Shown here piece after piece: positions 1-7,802 of a DNA stretch of 15,300 bases. The position numbers and the translations under genes were made by a program. The stretch's first letter is position 1; the number at the start of each line of letters is the position of its first letter. The notes under the pieces are model-generated. The model did not search any database, was not told where the DNA came from, and saw nothing but the letters and a program-made list of their open reading frames with translations. The DNA is from Oscillospiraceae bacterium (lineage in GTDB: Bacteria > Bacillota > Clostridia > Oscillospirales > Acutalibacteraceae), in the NCBI GenBank assembly GCA_902796535.1, contig CADBPL010000165.1:1-15300 (forward strand), in the 5' to 3' direction.

Positions 1-73
1 AGGTTTCGGCGTCGATGGTCACGGTCAGTTCCTGCACGTTGGCTTCTGCTTCTTTGACGGATTTCAAACTCAT
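1..73 (-). CDS. tig: trigger factor, N-terminal fragment (cut by window edge)
   Basis: Only the first 24 codons are present. They translate to MSLKSVKEAEANVQELTVTI followed by DAET, which matches the usual start of clostridial trigger factor, the ribosome-bound peptidyl-prolyl isomerase and chaperone that meets nascent chains at the exit tunnel. The visible part is the beginning of the ribosome-binding domain; the rest lies outside the window, so integrity cannot be judged. The ATG at 73 is preceded by a strong AGGAGG ribosome site. A TATAAT box upstream suggests it is transcribed separately from the phosphoesterase that precedes it. The identification rests on a short N-terminus, but the pattern is distinctive. 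Confidence 0.8.
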   Translation of the reverse strand, partial: MSLKSVKEAEANVQELTVTIDAET

Positions 74-126
74 TTTTCAGTCCTCCTGACAATCCTGTCT
101 TCACTGTTGACATATTAGAACATAGC

Positions 127-155
127 ATTATAACAAATAATTTCTCGATTGGCTA
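127..155 (-). promoter_or_regulatory. candidate sigma-A promoter for tig
   Basis: Read on the minus strand, TATAAT (127-132) is preceded by TGT, giving an extended -10 element. A 4/6 match to the -35 consensus, TAGCCA (150-155), lies 17 bases further upstream. Transcription would start near 120, leaving a leader of about 47 bases before the tig ATG. I see no terminator hairpin between the phosphoesterase stop and this promoter, so read-through from the upstream operon is also possible. Confidence 0.6.
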
Positions 156-172
156 CACTTTTATTAAATTTT

Positions 173-865
173 TTAAGATTTTTCAATCAATTTAGGGCAA
201 AAGCTCAGACTGTCGCCCGAGATCAGGTCGAACCGAATACCCTCATAGTCGCCGATATAGGCATTTTTGATGGAGGGGCCGTGCAGGTGCGCGTAATAGC
301 AGCGGCGCACGCCGTACTCTTTGAGCACAGCGACGATCTCCTCGCACACCGCCTTGCGGCTCAGGGGCGGATAATGGAGAAACACCAGCGGTTCGCCGCC
401 CAGCGCAGACGCCTTGTCGAGAGAAAACCGCAGCCGGCACAATTCGCGGTTGAGCGCTTTTTCTTCGTCCTCGGCGCCGCTGTCATAAAACCAGCCCTTG
501 GTGCCCGCAATGGCGTAAGACCCGAACGCATAGGCGTTGTTATAAAGGAACCGCAGGGACGTGACCCCGTTCGATTCCAAAAAGGCCGCCATTTTCGAGC
601 AGGTCTCCCACCAATAATCGTGGTTGCCCTTCAAAAGCAGCTTTTGCCCGGGCAGCGAATCGAGAAAGCGGAAGTCGGGCAGGGCTTCGGGCAGCTTCAT
701 GCCCCAGGACACGTCGCCGCAAACGATGACGGTATCCCCCTCTTTGACGATGGCGCGCCAGTTTTCTTCCAGCCTGCTCTCATAGTTCTGCCAGCCGCCG
801 AAAACATCCATGGGCTTTTCCACGCCGAATGACAAATGGGTATCCCCGATTGCAAAAAGTGACAT
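173..865 (-). CDS. calcineurin-like metallophosphoesterase
   Basis: A 230-residue cytoplasmic predicted phosphohydrolase of the calcineurin-like superfamily (resembling COG1768). The dinuclear metal-site motifs appear in order: GDTHL (D8, H10), GDVSWG (D51), GNHD (residues 80-83) and a C-terminal HLHG near residue 194. No signal peptide or membrane segment is visible. The substrate is unknown; this family includes phosphodiesterases, nucleotidases and phosphoprotein phosphatases. I chose the ATG at 865 because the protein then begins MSLFAIGDTH, as family members do; the frame is open to an earlier start at 925, but that would overlap the end of thrC and add an unrelated leader. It lies 37 bases downstream of thrC on the same strand, so it is probably the last gene of the long operon. 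Confidence 0.85.
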   Translation of the reverse strand: MSLFAIGDTHLSFGVEKPMDVFGGWQNYESRLEENWRAIVKEGDTVIVCGDVSWGMKLPEALPDFRFLDSLPGQKLLLKGNHDYWWETCSKMAAFLESNGVTSLRFLYNNAYAFGSYAIAGTKGWFYDSGAEDEEKALNRELCRLRFSLDKASALGGEPLVFLHYPPLSRKAVCEEIVAVLKEYGVRRCYYAHLHGPSIKNAYIGDYEGIRFDLISGDSLSFCPKLIEKS

Positions 866-902
866 GACAAAACCGTTGCCTTTCGAGAAAGTGATGCGAC
901 CG

Positions 903-2399
903 TTACTGAATGTGAAGCATTTCATAAACGGCGGCGCGCATATCGTTCTTGTCGCGCACGTCTGTAAAACGGATGGTTTTCTTTTCCAGACCCGCTAACT
1001 GAGCCGGACAGGCCACGCCCGTGGTCTGTTCGAGCACCCGGGTCATTTCAAATTCCTCGCCCTTGACCAGTGTTGGGTCGATCGCGGCGAGCACGCTTGC
1101 GCAGAATTTGAAGGGGCTTGCCGTGGAAGCGATCACGCAGGGCGTCCGGTCGCCCGAAGAAGCGCGGTAATCGTCATAAACCCTGACGGCAACGGCGGTG
1201 TGCGTATCGCACAGATAATGGCGGTCACGGAATTTTTCGCCGATCGTTGCCTTGGTCTGCGCATCATCGCAGCAGCCCGCTTCAAAAAGCGATTGCAGTT
1301 TTGCAAAAATGTCACCGTCGACCTGATAGCGGCCGGTTTCCTTCAGCTGCGCCATATAGCCGCGGATCTTTTCATCATCGTTGCCGCTCAGGTGGTAAAG
1401 CAGCCGCTCCAGATTGCTGGAAATGAGGATATCCATGGAGGGGGAAATGGTGGTGAAGAAGCTGCGGTTGCGGTCGTAAACGCCGGTTTTGAGGAAATCG
1501 GTCAACACGTTGTTGGCGTTGGAGGCGCAGATGAGCTTTTTCACCGGCAGCCCCATTTCACGGGCGTAATAGGCCGCTAAGATATTGCCGAAGTTGCCGG
1601 TCGGCACGCAGATATTGATCCCGTCGCCCGGTTTGATCACGCCGTCGGCCACCAGATCACAGTAAGCGGAAATATAGTAAACGATCTGAGGCGCCAGACG
1701 GCCCCAGTTGATGGAGTTGGCGGAGGAAAACTGCATCCCGTTTTCATCAAGCAGTTTGGCGACGGCGGCGTCGGTGAAGATGGCTTTCACACCGTTTTGC
1801 GCATCGTCGAAATTGCCCTTGATGGCGCACACGCCGACGTTTTCACCCTCCTGCGTGATCATCTGCAGTTTCTGCATGGCGCTGACGCCGTCGCTCGGAT
1901 AAAACACGAGGATCTGCGTATTCGGCACGTTTTTAAAGCCCTCAAGCGCCGCCTTGCCGGTGTCGCCGGAGGTGGCGACTAAAATGACGATCTTTTTGCC
2001 GCCCACGGTCTTGGCCGCCGCGCGGGTGAGCAGATGCGGCAGGATCTGCAGCGCCATATCCTTGAAGGCGCAGGTCGGCCCGTGCCACAGCTCCTGAATA
2101 TAAGCCGAATCGTCCAGCCGCACAACGGGCGCGGTTTTGTCGCTGCTGAATTTTCCGCCGCCGTAAGCGCCGCTGACGCACTCCGCCAGCTCCTCGGCGG
2201 TGAAATCGGTGAGGAACCTGCCGAGGATCGCCCGGGCGCGCGACTGATAATCGACCCCGGACAGCGCGCCGATCTCTTCAAGCGTCAGCTGCGGGATCTC
2301 GGTGGGCACGAACAGGCCGCCCTCTTTGGAAATGCCGTTGGCGATCGCGACCGCCGAAGCGACGTTGACGGCCCGATCTCTTGTACTTGTGTAATTCAA
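903..2399 (-). CDS. thrC: threonine synthase, TTG start
   Basis: A 498-residue PLP enzyme that converts O-phosphohomoserine to threonine. HGPTCAFKD carries the PLP lysine (K113), ATSGDTGKA (about 142-150) and PTGNFGN are the phosphate-cradling loops, and the C-terminal part continues to the end without interruption. The length fits the longer bacterial/fungal-type subfamily. No ATG sits at the family N-terminus. A TTG at 2397-2399 gives MNYTSTRD and lies 8 bases after AAAGGAG, so I take it as the start; an ATG at 2427-2429 has no good ribosome site and would add ten extra residues. It follows yraN by 13 bases with no space for a promoter or leader, so it seems to be expressed with the rbgA-rnhB-yraN genes and not with other amino-acid genes. 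I see no T-box or attenuator. Confidence 0.93.
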   Translation of the reverse strand: MNYTSTRDRAVNVASAVAIANGISKEGGLFVPTEIPQLTLEEIGALSGVDYQSRARAILGRFLTDFTAEELAECVSGAYGGGKFSSDKTAPVVRLDDSAYIQELWHGPTCAFKDMALQILPHLLTRAAAKTVGGKKIVILVATSGDTGKAALEGFKNVPNTQILVFYPSDGVSAMQKLQMITQEGENVGVCAIKGNFDDAQNGVKAIFTDAAVAKLLDENGMQFSSANSINWGRLAPQIVYYISAYCDLVADGVIKPGDGINICVPTGNFGNILAAYYAREMGLPVKKLICASNANNVLTDFLKTGVYDRNRSFFTTISPSMDILISSNLERLLYHLSGNDDEKIRGYMAQLKETGRYQVDGDIFAKLQSLFEAGCCDDAQTKATIGEKFRDRHYLCDTHTAVAVRVYDDYRASSGDRTPCVIASTASPFKFCASVLAAIDPTLVKGEEFEMTRVLEQTTGVACPAQLAGLEKKTIRFTDVRDKNDMRAAVYEMLHIQ

Positions 2400-2412
2400 A
2401 ACAAAAACTCCT

Positions 2413-2772
2413 TTATTCTCCGAATGCATTTTCAATGTAATTGATCTCAGAACACCTGCCGTGATCCGTGATGACCTCCGCCACGTCGAACCGGGGCTGC
2501 AGGTCGCAGGGATGCTGCGCCAGATACACATTCGCCGTTTTGAGGATGCGCTGCTGCTTGCGGTAATCCACCGCCTCCGCGGGGCGGCCGTAAGAGCCGA
2601 CCTCACGCGTTTTCACCTCAACAAAGCAAAGCAGCCCGCCCTTTTGGGCAATGATGTCGATCTCGCCATAACGGCAGGAATAGTTTTGCTCCAAAACCCT
2701 GTAACGGTGGCGCTTGAGCCACCGGGCCGCCAGCGCCTCGCCAACGTCGCCCTTAACTCGTTTTATGTTCAT
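2413..2772 (-). CDS. yraN: YraN family (UPF0102) predicted endonuclease-fold protein
   Basis: A 119-residue member of the UPF0102/YraN family, which has a PD-(D/E)XK nuclease-like fold and no firmly established role. The pattern GEIDIIAQK (D39) followed by FVEVKTR (E52, K54) is the family's putative metal-binding core and is intact. It starts at an ATG at 2772, overlapping the last 20 bases of rnhB. The rnhB-yraN adjacency is common in bacteria and has led to suggestions of a role in nucleic-acid processing, but that is context only. The length is normal for the family. Confidence 0.9.
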   Translation of the reverse strand: MNIKRVKGDVGEALAARWLKRHRYRVLEQNYSCRYGEIDIIAQKGGLLCFVEVKTREVGSYGRPAEAVDYRKQQRILKTANVYLAQHPCDLQPRFDVAEVITDHGRCSEINYIENAFGE

Positions 2773-3364
2773 CTAAATTCTTTAAGAATGTCACACGGTG
2801 AACCGGCGAAACGCCGAATTCGTTGATCCGTTCGTAATGCAGCGCCGTGCCGTAGCCCTTGTGCTGCGCGAAGGCGTACTGCGGATATTGTTGATCAAGC
2901 TCCAGCATCACACGGTCACGGCTGACCTTGGCCAGCACCGAGGCGGCGGCAATGCTCATGGAGCGGGAATCGCCCTTGACCACCGTTTCGCCCGGAATGG
3001 CGAGCGGCGGCAGCCGGTTGCCGTCGATCAGAGCGTAGGCCGCCGGCAGCGATAATCCCTCAACCGCGCGGTGCATGGCCAGAAAGGTCGCCTGTAAAAT
3101 GTTGAAGGAATCGATCTCGTTCACGTCGGCAAAGGCCACCGACCACGCCAGCGCCTTTTGCTGAATGACCGGAAACAGCGCCTCCCGTTTTTTTTCGGTC
3201 AGCTTTTTGGAATCGTTCAGCCCTTCGATCTCACACCCGGGCGGCAAAATCACCGCCGCGGCGCAAACAGGGCCAGCCAGCGGGCCTCGCCCGGCTTCAT
3301 CCACACCGCAAACCGGCGTGAAGCCCCCGGCGCGCGCCGCGTCTTCAAACGAATAATCAGGCAT
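2753..3364 (-). CDS. rnhB: ribonuclease HII
   Basis: A 203-residue type 2 RNase H that cleaves the RNA strand of RNA-DNA hybrids and nicks at single ribonucleotides in DNA. The acidic catalytic set is complete: D22 and E23 in GVDEAGRGPLAGP, D114 in LIDGN and D150 in KVSRD. The characteristic KGD...SIAAASVLAK stretch runs from about 130 to 146. The ATG at 3364 overlaps the rbgA stop by 8 bases, which indicates translational coupling, and GAAAGG lies upstream within rbgA. An earlier in-frame start near 3418 would be wholly inside rbgA and is rejected. The rbgA-rnhB order is the same as in Bacillus subtilis (ylqF-rnhB). Confidence 0.96.
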   Translation of the reverse strand: MPDYSFEDAARAGGFTPVCGVDEAGRGPLAGPVCAAAVILPPGCEIEGLNDSKKLTEKKREALFPVIQQKALAWSVAFADVNEIDSFNILQATFLAMHRAVEGLSLPAAYALIDGNRLPPLAIPGETVVKGDSRSMSIAAASVLAKVSRDRVMLELDQQYPQYAFAQHKGYGTALHYERINEFGVSPVHRVTFLKNLDEHKTS

Positions 3365-4253
3365 AGTCACACGGCCTTTCCAGGGTGATGCGCCCCAATT
3401 TGCCGGCGCGGTATTCATCCAGCAGCATCACGGCGGTGCGCTCGGTGTCGATCTCGCCGCCGCTGATGAGCATCCCGCGCCTGCGTCCGATCCGTTCAAG
3501 CAGCTCGTATGGCGCAAGCCCGTCGATCCCGTCTAATTTATAGCGCGTCATCAGCTGCTGCCGATAATCGCGCGCCAGCACCTCCAGCAGGCGAACCGCC
3601 ATGGTTTCACAATCCACGACCTCATCCTTGATGGAACCGATGAACGAAAGGCGGTCGCCGACGTCGGGGTCTTCAAACTTCGGCCACAGCACGCCGGGCG
3701 TGTCGAGCAGTTCGATGCCGTTGCCGATCACGAACCATTTGTTGCTGCGGGTCACGCCGGGGCGGTCGGCCACCTGCGCCTTGCCGAAGCCCGCGCAGCG
3801 GTTGATGAACGAGGATTTGCCCGTGTTGGGAATGCCGACGACCATAATGCGAAGCGGCTTGCCGGGCATTCCTTTTTCTTCGTTGAGGCGGATACGCTCC
3901 GCCAGAACGCGGCGCACCAGCGCGTGGTAGCCCTGCAGCCCCTTGCCGCTGCGGCAATCCACCGCCATGGCGGCCGTGCCCTTTTGGGCGAACCAGTCCA
4001 GCCACTGCGCCGTGGCCTTTTCATCGGCCATGTCGCACTTGTTGAGCAGAACGATGCGCGGCTTGCTGCCGGTCAGCTCGTCAAGCTCCGGGTTGCGGCT
4101 GCTCATGGGCACGCGGGCGTCGAGCAGTTCGGTCACAGCGTCCACCATCGGCAGGCTTTCTTTGATCTGCCGCCGCGTTTTCGCCATGTGGCCGGGGAAC
4201 CAGTTATATACGATTTTTTTGGAAGGTTCTTCTTTTTTATTCTTGTTTGCCAT
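3357..4253 (-). CDS. rbgA: ribosome biogenesis GTPase RbgA/YlqF
   Basis: A 298-residue circularly permuted GTPase needed for late 50S subunit assembly in Firmicutes. The G motifs come in permuted order: NKCD (G4, 71-74), then the P-loop GIPNTGKSS (G1, 140-148), PGVTR (G2 region, 165-169) and DTPG (G3, 184-187). The N-terminal WFPGHMAK is the YlqF signature, and the C-terminal helical ANTAR-like RNA-binding domain is present. The ATG at 4253 follows AAGGA by 6 bases and overlaps the end of the acyltransferase gene upstream by 17 bases, so it is translationally linked to it. The length is close to the B. subtilis protein. It is soluble and acts on the large ribosomal subunit, in keeping with rplS being nearby. 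Confidence 0.96.
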   Translation of the reverse strand: MANKNKKEEPSKKIVYNWFPGHMAKTRRQIKESLPMVDAVTELLDARVPMSSRNPELDELTGSKPRIVLLNKCDMADEKATAQWLDWFAQKGTAAMAVDCRSGKGLQGYHALVRRVLAERIRLNEEKGMPGKPLRIMVVGIPNTGKSSFINRCAGFGKAQVADRPGVTRSNKWFVIGNGIELLDTPGVLWPKFEDPDVGDRLSFIGSIKDEVVDCETMAVRLLEVLARDYRQQLMTRYKLDGIDGLAPYELLERIGRRRGMLISGGEIDTERTAVMLLDEYRAGKLGRITLERPCDYA

Positions 4254-5328
4254 TATGATTCCTTGCTTTTTTCCAATTTGTCAGGCGCTTCAAGCCGTAG
4301 TTCTTGACGAGGATGATCGGCGCTAACATGAGCAAAACGGCCGGAACGCCGAGCAGCGCCCAGGGCAGCGGCATATACAGGTAGCCGTAAGCCTGCCCCA
4401 AAAATTTGTTGAGCACGATGGCATAGATCTGGTTGGGGAAGGAATGGAGCGCAAAGCTCAGCAGCGAATCCCTGCCGTAGTAGGCAAAAACCCTTGACAG
4501 CTTGATCCGACTCAAAGCGGACGAAACGAGGATCACCATCAAAACGCCGCTCAGACTGCCGATGTAGAAATATACGGGGTTGCCGAAAAAGCAATTGCAA
4601 ACGTTCACGTATTGATTGCGCCACGACACAATGAACAGGACGGCGCCCGCCAAAACGGCGCCGACGATCTGAAGCCCGGGCTTCATGTCGTAGAGCTTAC
4701 ATTTAAAACGGCTCTTATTGAGCAGGACGCCGAGATAGAAAAACGGCAAAACACTGATCGCCGTATCCAGCTTCAGCGGCAGATCCGGCGCTTCCTCCGT
4801 GATCGGAATGCGGAACGCGCCTTGGGTTCTGTTGAACAGCAGAACGCCGGCGACCCCCAACACAAGGATAACGACCGTCAGAACGGTCTCTTTGGTCTTC
4901 GGATCAAGCCGTTTGGGCAGAAACACGAGCCTGCTGAGCAGAAAATACAGCGTGATCACCACAAACGCGTTGAACAGGAACCAAAGGGAGCCGACGTGAA
5001 AGCACTCCGGCTGGAGCTCATAAAACAACAGATGTCTGGCCTTTGCATCAAAGGAAAAGAGCGCCCGGAAGGGCGGGAAGGCAAAGGTGATCGCCGCGCC
5101 CACCGCCAGAAACAGCAGGAAGGAAAGCAGGATCTTTTTGGATTTGTGCAGGTATTTTCGACCCGACAGCTCATAGGGAAAGATCATGCCCATCAGCACA
5201 TAAAACAGCGGCATATGAAAGGCAAATATGAACTTGAAGGGCATACTGTTGAAAAACACAAAATGCCCCAGAATGACAAACATAATGCCGATCCCTTTTG
5301 AAATGTCGACAACGTTGTCACGCTTCAT
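4237..5328 (-). CDS. membrane acyltransferase, acyltransferase-3 family (copy 2 of a tandem pair)
   Basis: A 363-residue multi-spanning membrane protein of the acyltransferase-3 family (NolL/fucose-4-O-acetylase type, COG3594-like). The hallmarks are the N-terminal VDISKGIGI...ILGH (H22) and FAFHMPLF (H38), followed by about nine further hydrophobic segments. Such proteins usually transfer acetyl groups from cytoplasmic acetyl-CoA to extracytoplasmic sugars, but the acceptor here cannot be told from sequence. It is clearly paralogous to the gene immediately upstream: MKRD-VD--KG-GI, FHMPLF-VLMG-IFPY, ELQPECFHVG-LWFL, PDLPLKLDTA and the SLSGVLM region are shared. The ATG directly abuts the stop of that paralogue (TAAATG), with GAGGTGA as ribosome site, and the C-terminus overlaps rbgA by 17 bases. 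It sits where lepB is normally followed directly by rbgA, suggesting a lineage-specific insertion. Confidence 0.85.
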   Translation of the reverse strand: MKRDNVVDISKGIGIMFVILGHFVFFNSMPFKFIFAFHMPLFYVLMGMIFPYELSGRKYLHKSKKILLSFLLFLAVGAAITFAFPPFRALFSFDAKARHLLFYELQPECFHVGSLWFLFNAFVVITLYFLLSRLVFLPKRLDPKTKETVLTVVILVLGVAGVLLFNRTQGAFRIPITEEAPDLPLKLDTAISVLPFFYLGVLLNKSRFKCKLYDMKPGLQIVGAVLAGAVLFIVSWRNQYVNVCNCFFGNPVYFYIGSLSGVLMVILVSSALSRIKLSRVFAYYGRDSLLSFALHSFPNQIYAIVLNKFLGQAYGYLYMPLPWALLGVPAVLLMLAPIILVKNYGLKRLTNWKKARNHNGKQE

Positions 5329-6432
5329 TTAAGTCACCTCTTTCCGACAGGCTCGCGTCACCCTTTGCTGAACAAAGAGCTTGGCGGCAACGATCGGCAA
5401 AACCGTGAGCACCACGAACAAAAGACCGACGAGCGCAAAGCGGAACGGCATTTGCATGCCCTGATAGTTTTGATCGAAGAGCCTGTTGATGATTGCCGTA
5501 TAAATCAAAATGAGAAAAGAATGGACGGAAAAAATCAGCAGCGAATTCTGCCCGATATAAGCAAGGAGGCGCTTGACGAAGCCCCTGCTCAGCACACAGG
5601 CGGTCAGAATGGTCATCAGCACGCCGCTCAGACTGCCGACCAGATAAAAAACGGGGTTGCCGAACTGGCAATCGCAAATGTTGACCGGCTCGTTCAGGCG
5701 CGATACGGCGAACGTGATGAGCCCGAACAGCACAATGCCGCCGATCTTGTACCCGGTTTTCAAGCCGTAAATCTTATTCTTGAAGCCGCTTTTGTTGAGC
5801 AGAACGCCGATGTAGAAAAACAGCAGCGCACAGACCGCCGTGTCTAATTTCAGCGGCAGATCCGGGATCGGCAGCGCCGGGCGCATGAAGGCTTTGATGT
5901 TCAGAACCGGGATGCAAAACGCATTGTCCGTTTTATTGAAAACGACGAGCCCGCCGACGCCCAGCACAAAGATCACGACGGTCAGGATCACACCCTTTGT
6001 TTTGGGGCTGAGCTTTTTGGGCAGAAACGCAAGCTTGCTGAAAAGGAAGTAGAGCGTGATCACCATCAGCGAATCGATGAGAAACCAGAGCTGACCGACG
6101 TGAAAGCATTCCGGCTGGAATTCAAAAAGCAGAAAGCGGGCGGCAGTGCCGTCAAGAGCAAACGATTTGCGCAGGCCCGGCACGCCAAACGTGATGAACA
6201 CGCCGATAAACAGGAACAGATAATAGGAAAGAAGCAGCTTTTGCGCCTTGTGCCCATACTTTTGAAGACTGAGCGAATAAGGAAAAATCAGCCCCATCAG
6301 CACAAAAAACAGGGGCATATGAAACGCAAAAATAAACCGGAAGGGGATCCCTTTATAATAGGCCAGATGCCCCAGAATGACAAGAAGTATCCCCAGACCC
6401 TTGGCAACATCGACCGTTTCATCTCTTTTCAA
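5329..6432 (-). CDS. membrane acyltransferase, acyltransferase-3 family (copy 1 of a tandem pair), TTG start
   Basis: A 367-residue paralogue of the next gene, with the same membrane topology and the same two key histidines (H22 in ILGH, H38 in FHMPLF). I place the start at a TTG (6430-6432) because it gives MKRDETVDVAKG, aligning exactly with MKRDNVVDISKG of the paralogue, and because GGGAG lies 9 bases upstream. Another in-frame TTG at 6456 would add eight residues but has a weaker ribosome site. About ten membrane segments are visible. Relative to copy 2 it carries a short insert around residues 175-190, before the shared PDLPLKLDTA. The gap to lepB upstream is 49 bases without a promoter I can recognise. 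The likely role is O-acylation of an envelope glycan; substrate unknown. Confidence 0.83.
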   Translation of the reverse strand: MKRDETVDVAKGLGILLVILGHLAYYKGIPFRFIFAFHMPLFFVLMGLIFPYSLSLQKYGHKAQKLLLSYYLFLFIGVFITFGVPGLRKSFALDGTAARFLLFEFQPECFHVGQLWFLIDSLMVITLYFLFSKLAFLPKKLSPKTKGVILTVVIFVLGVGGLVVFNKTDNAFCIPVLNIKAFMRPALPIPDLPLKLDTAVCALLFFYIGVLLNKSGFKNKIYGLKTGYKIGGIVLFGLITFAVSRLNEPVNICDCQFGNPVFYLVGSLSGVLMTILTACVLSRGFVKRLLAYIGQNSLLIFSVHSFLILIYTAIINRLFDQNYQGMQMPFRFALVGLLFVVLTVLPIVAAKLFVQQRVTRACRKEVT

Positions 6433-6481
6433 CCTGCTCCACTCCCTTTGCTGCAACAGATATTACAGAACGCTCAGGAGC

Positions 6482-7111
6482 TCACTCATAGCGGTAATCG
6501 CTGAAGTATTTCATCTGATTGAACGGAGAAAAGCGGAAACGAACCTGGCCGAGTATGTAGCGTTCATCGATCAGGCCGATCAGGGTGGAGCGGCTGTCGG
6601 TGGAATGCTGGCGGTTGTCGCCCATGACGAAAACCTTGCCTTCGGGAATGACCACCGGGTAATCGAAAGCGCCCTCGTCGTCGGTCGTCGGCGTGTTGAG
6701 GTAGGGCTCATCGATCTTTTTGTCATTGACGTAAACGGCCGCGTTCTCAAAATCAATGTCCAGCTTATCCCCCGCCACGGCGATGATGCGCTTGACGATC
6801 GGCTCGCTCTGCATCCCGATGATGTTGTTGGGCTGGGTGATAATGACGATATCGCCGCGGTCGTGCTTAAAATTGAACGCACTGACAAGCAGCCAGTCAT
6901 TCTCATGCAGGGTCTGCTGCATGGACGGGCCGATCACGCCGACGATGCGGAACACAAAGGTGAAAATGATCATGATGGCGATGATGGAGGTGGAAAGCAC
7001 CGACACGATCTCAACCAAAGCCTGATCGAGCGTCATCTTTTGCTTTTTCGGCTCCTGCGCCGGGGCGCGCTCCGGTTCCATAGCTTCGTTAAACGCCTTA
7101 TTTTCTTCCAT
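6482..7111 (-). CDS. lepB: signal peptidase I, second copy, with divergent Ser box
   Basis: A 209-residue type I signal peptidase with a hydrophilic N-terminal tail of about 27 residues, one transmembrane segment (about 31-58) and the extracytoplasmic catalytic domain. The catalytic serine is S63 in GPSMQQTL and the general-base lysine K107 in IVKRIIAVAGD; the box E motif MGDNRQHSTDSR is intact. The serine box differs from the usual SMxPT: a glutamine replaces the proline. The ATG at 7111 follows AAGGAG by 10 bases and lies two bases after the stop of the upstream signal peptidase, so both are co-translated. Tandem signal peptidases occur in Firmicutes and can differ in substrate preference. 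Activity is likely because the Ser/Lys dyad is kept. Confidence 0.92.
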   Translation of the reverse strand: MEENKAFNEAMEPERAPAQEPKKQKMTLDQALVEIVSVLSTSIIAIMIIFTFVFRIVGVIGPSMQQTLHENDWLLVSAFNFKHDRGDIVIITQPNNIIGMQSEPIVKRIIAVAGDKLDIDFENAAVYVNDKKIDEPYLNTPTTDDEGAFDYPVVIPEGKVFVMGDNRQHSTDSRSTLIGLIDERYILGQVRFRFSPFNQMKYFSDYRYE

Positions 7112-7113
7112 AA

Positions 7114-7743
7114 TTACGACACTCCTTTTTGAGAATAACGAACATATTGCGGGTTGCCGAACGGCTTGATGCGAAGCAGCACATGGCCGAGCACATAACG
7201 GGTGTCGATGAACCCGATGCGCGCGGAACGGCTGTCAAGCGAGCGGTTGCGGTTGTCGCCCATGACGAAAAGCTTGCCTTCGGGCACGGTCAGCGGAAAG
7301 GAAAGGTCGAGCTTGCGATTGGTCAGCTCGTTGATGTACGGTTCCTCGAGCGCCTGCCCGTCGACCGTGACGACGCCGTTGACAAAATCAATGTCGACCG
7401 TCTGCCCGCCCAGCGCGATCACGCGCTTGATGATCGGCTCACCGCTCTCGGTCTTGTTGGGCTGCGTGACAATGACGATCTCGCCCTGCCCGGGCGAACG
7501 GTCAAAGGCGGAAACCAGCAGCCAGTTGCCGTCCTGCAGCGTGGGCAGCATGGAATCGCCCACCACCTCGACCGGGCGAATGAAAAACGTAAACAGAACC
7601 GTCAGGATCGTCATGGCGAACACGAGCGACTGGATCCAGTCAAAGCTGCTCTGCGCTCTCTTTTCGCGCTTGTCCGGTTCCTTCGGAACTTCATAATAGA
7701 TATTGTATTCACGGATGATCAAAGCCACACCACCTGCCGTCAT
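7114..7743 (-). CDS. lepB: signal peptidase I, first copy
   Basis: A 209-residue type I signal peptidase that removes signal peptides from Sec and Tat substrates at the outer face of the membrane. It has a short charged N-terminus, one transmembrane segment (about 35-57), the serine box GDSMLPTL (S64), the lysine box IIKRVIALGG (K106) and box E MGDNRNRSLDSR. The start is uncertain: the ATG at 7743 has no ribosome site, whereas a TTG at 7722, giving a protein seven residues shorter, is preceded by AGGTGG at 7 bases. The catalytic part is not affected. It is the first gene after the promoter within the rplS terminator, and rplS-lepB-rbgA is a conserved order in Firmicutes. Confidence 0.94.
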   Translation of the reverse strand: MTAGGVALIIREYNIYYEVPKEPDKREKRAQSSFDWIQSLVFAMTILTVLFTFFIRPVEVVGDSMLPTLQDGNWLLVSAFDRSPGQGEIVIVTQPNKTESGEPIIKRVIALGGQTVDIDFVNGVVTVDGQALEEPYINELTNRKLDLSFPLTVPEGKLFVMGDNRNRSLDSRSARIGFIDTRYVLGHVLLRIKPFGNPQYVRYSQKGVS

Positions 7744-7773
7744 GTTCGGAAAGCTATACGTATCTAATTTAGT

Positions 7774-7802
7774 ATTATAACAAAAAAAAGGAACAAGTAC
7801 AA
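7774..7802 (-). promoter_or_regulatory. sigma-A promoter of the lepB operon, inside the rplS terminator
   Basis: Read on the minus strand: -35 TTGTAC (7797-7802), a spacer of exactly 17 bases, and a perfect -10 TATAAT (7774-7779). The predicted start is near 7767, about 24 bases before the first possible lepB start. The -35 begins in the terminator loop, and the spacer is made of the 3' stem arm and the U-tract. Confidence 0.75.

Noticed and set aside
149..832. Open frame of 227 codons on the plus strand
   Set aside because: Antisense to the metallophosphoesterase, which has all its metal-site motifs; the plus frame has no ribosome site or recognisable domain.
173..925. Longer start for the metallophosphoesterase at 925
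   Set aside because: The extra twenty residues overlap the end of thrC and precede the conserved MSLFAIGDTH start of the family.
4237..6432. Acyltransferase pair as a defence or mobile cargo module
   Set aside because: No integrase, transposase, inverted repeats or defence domains flank it, and the genes are fused tightly into the operon.
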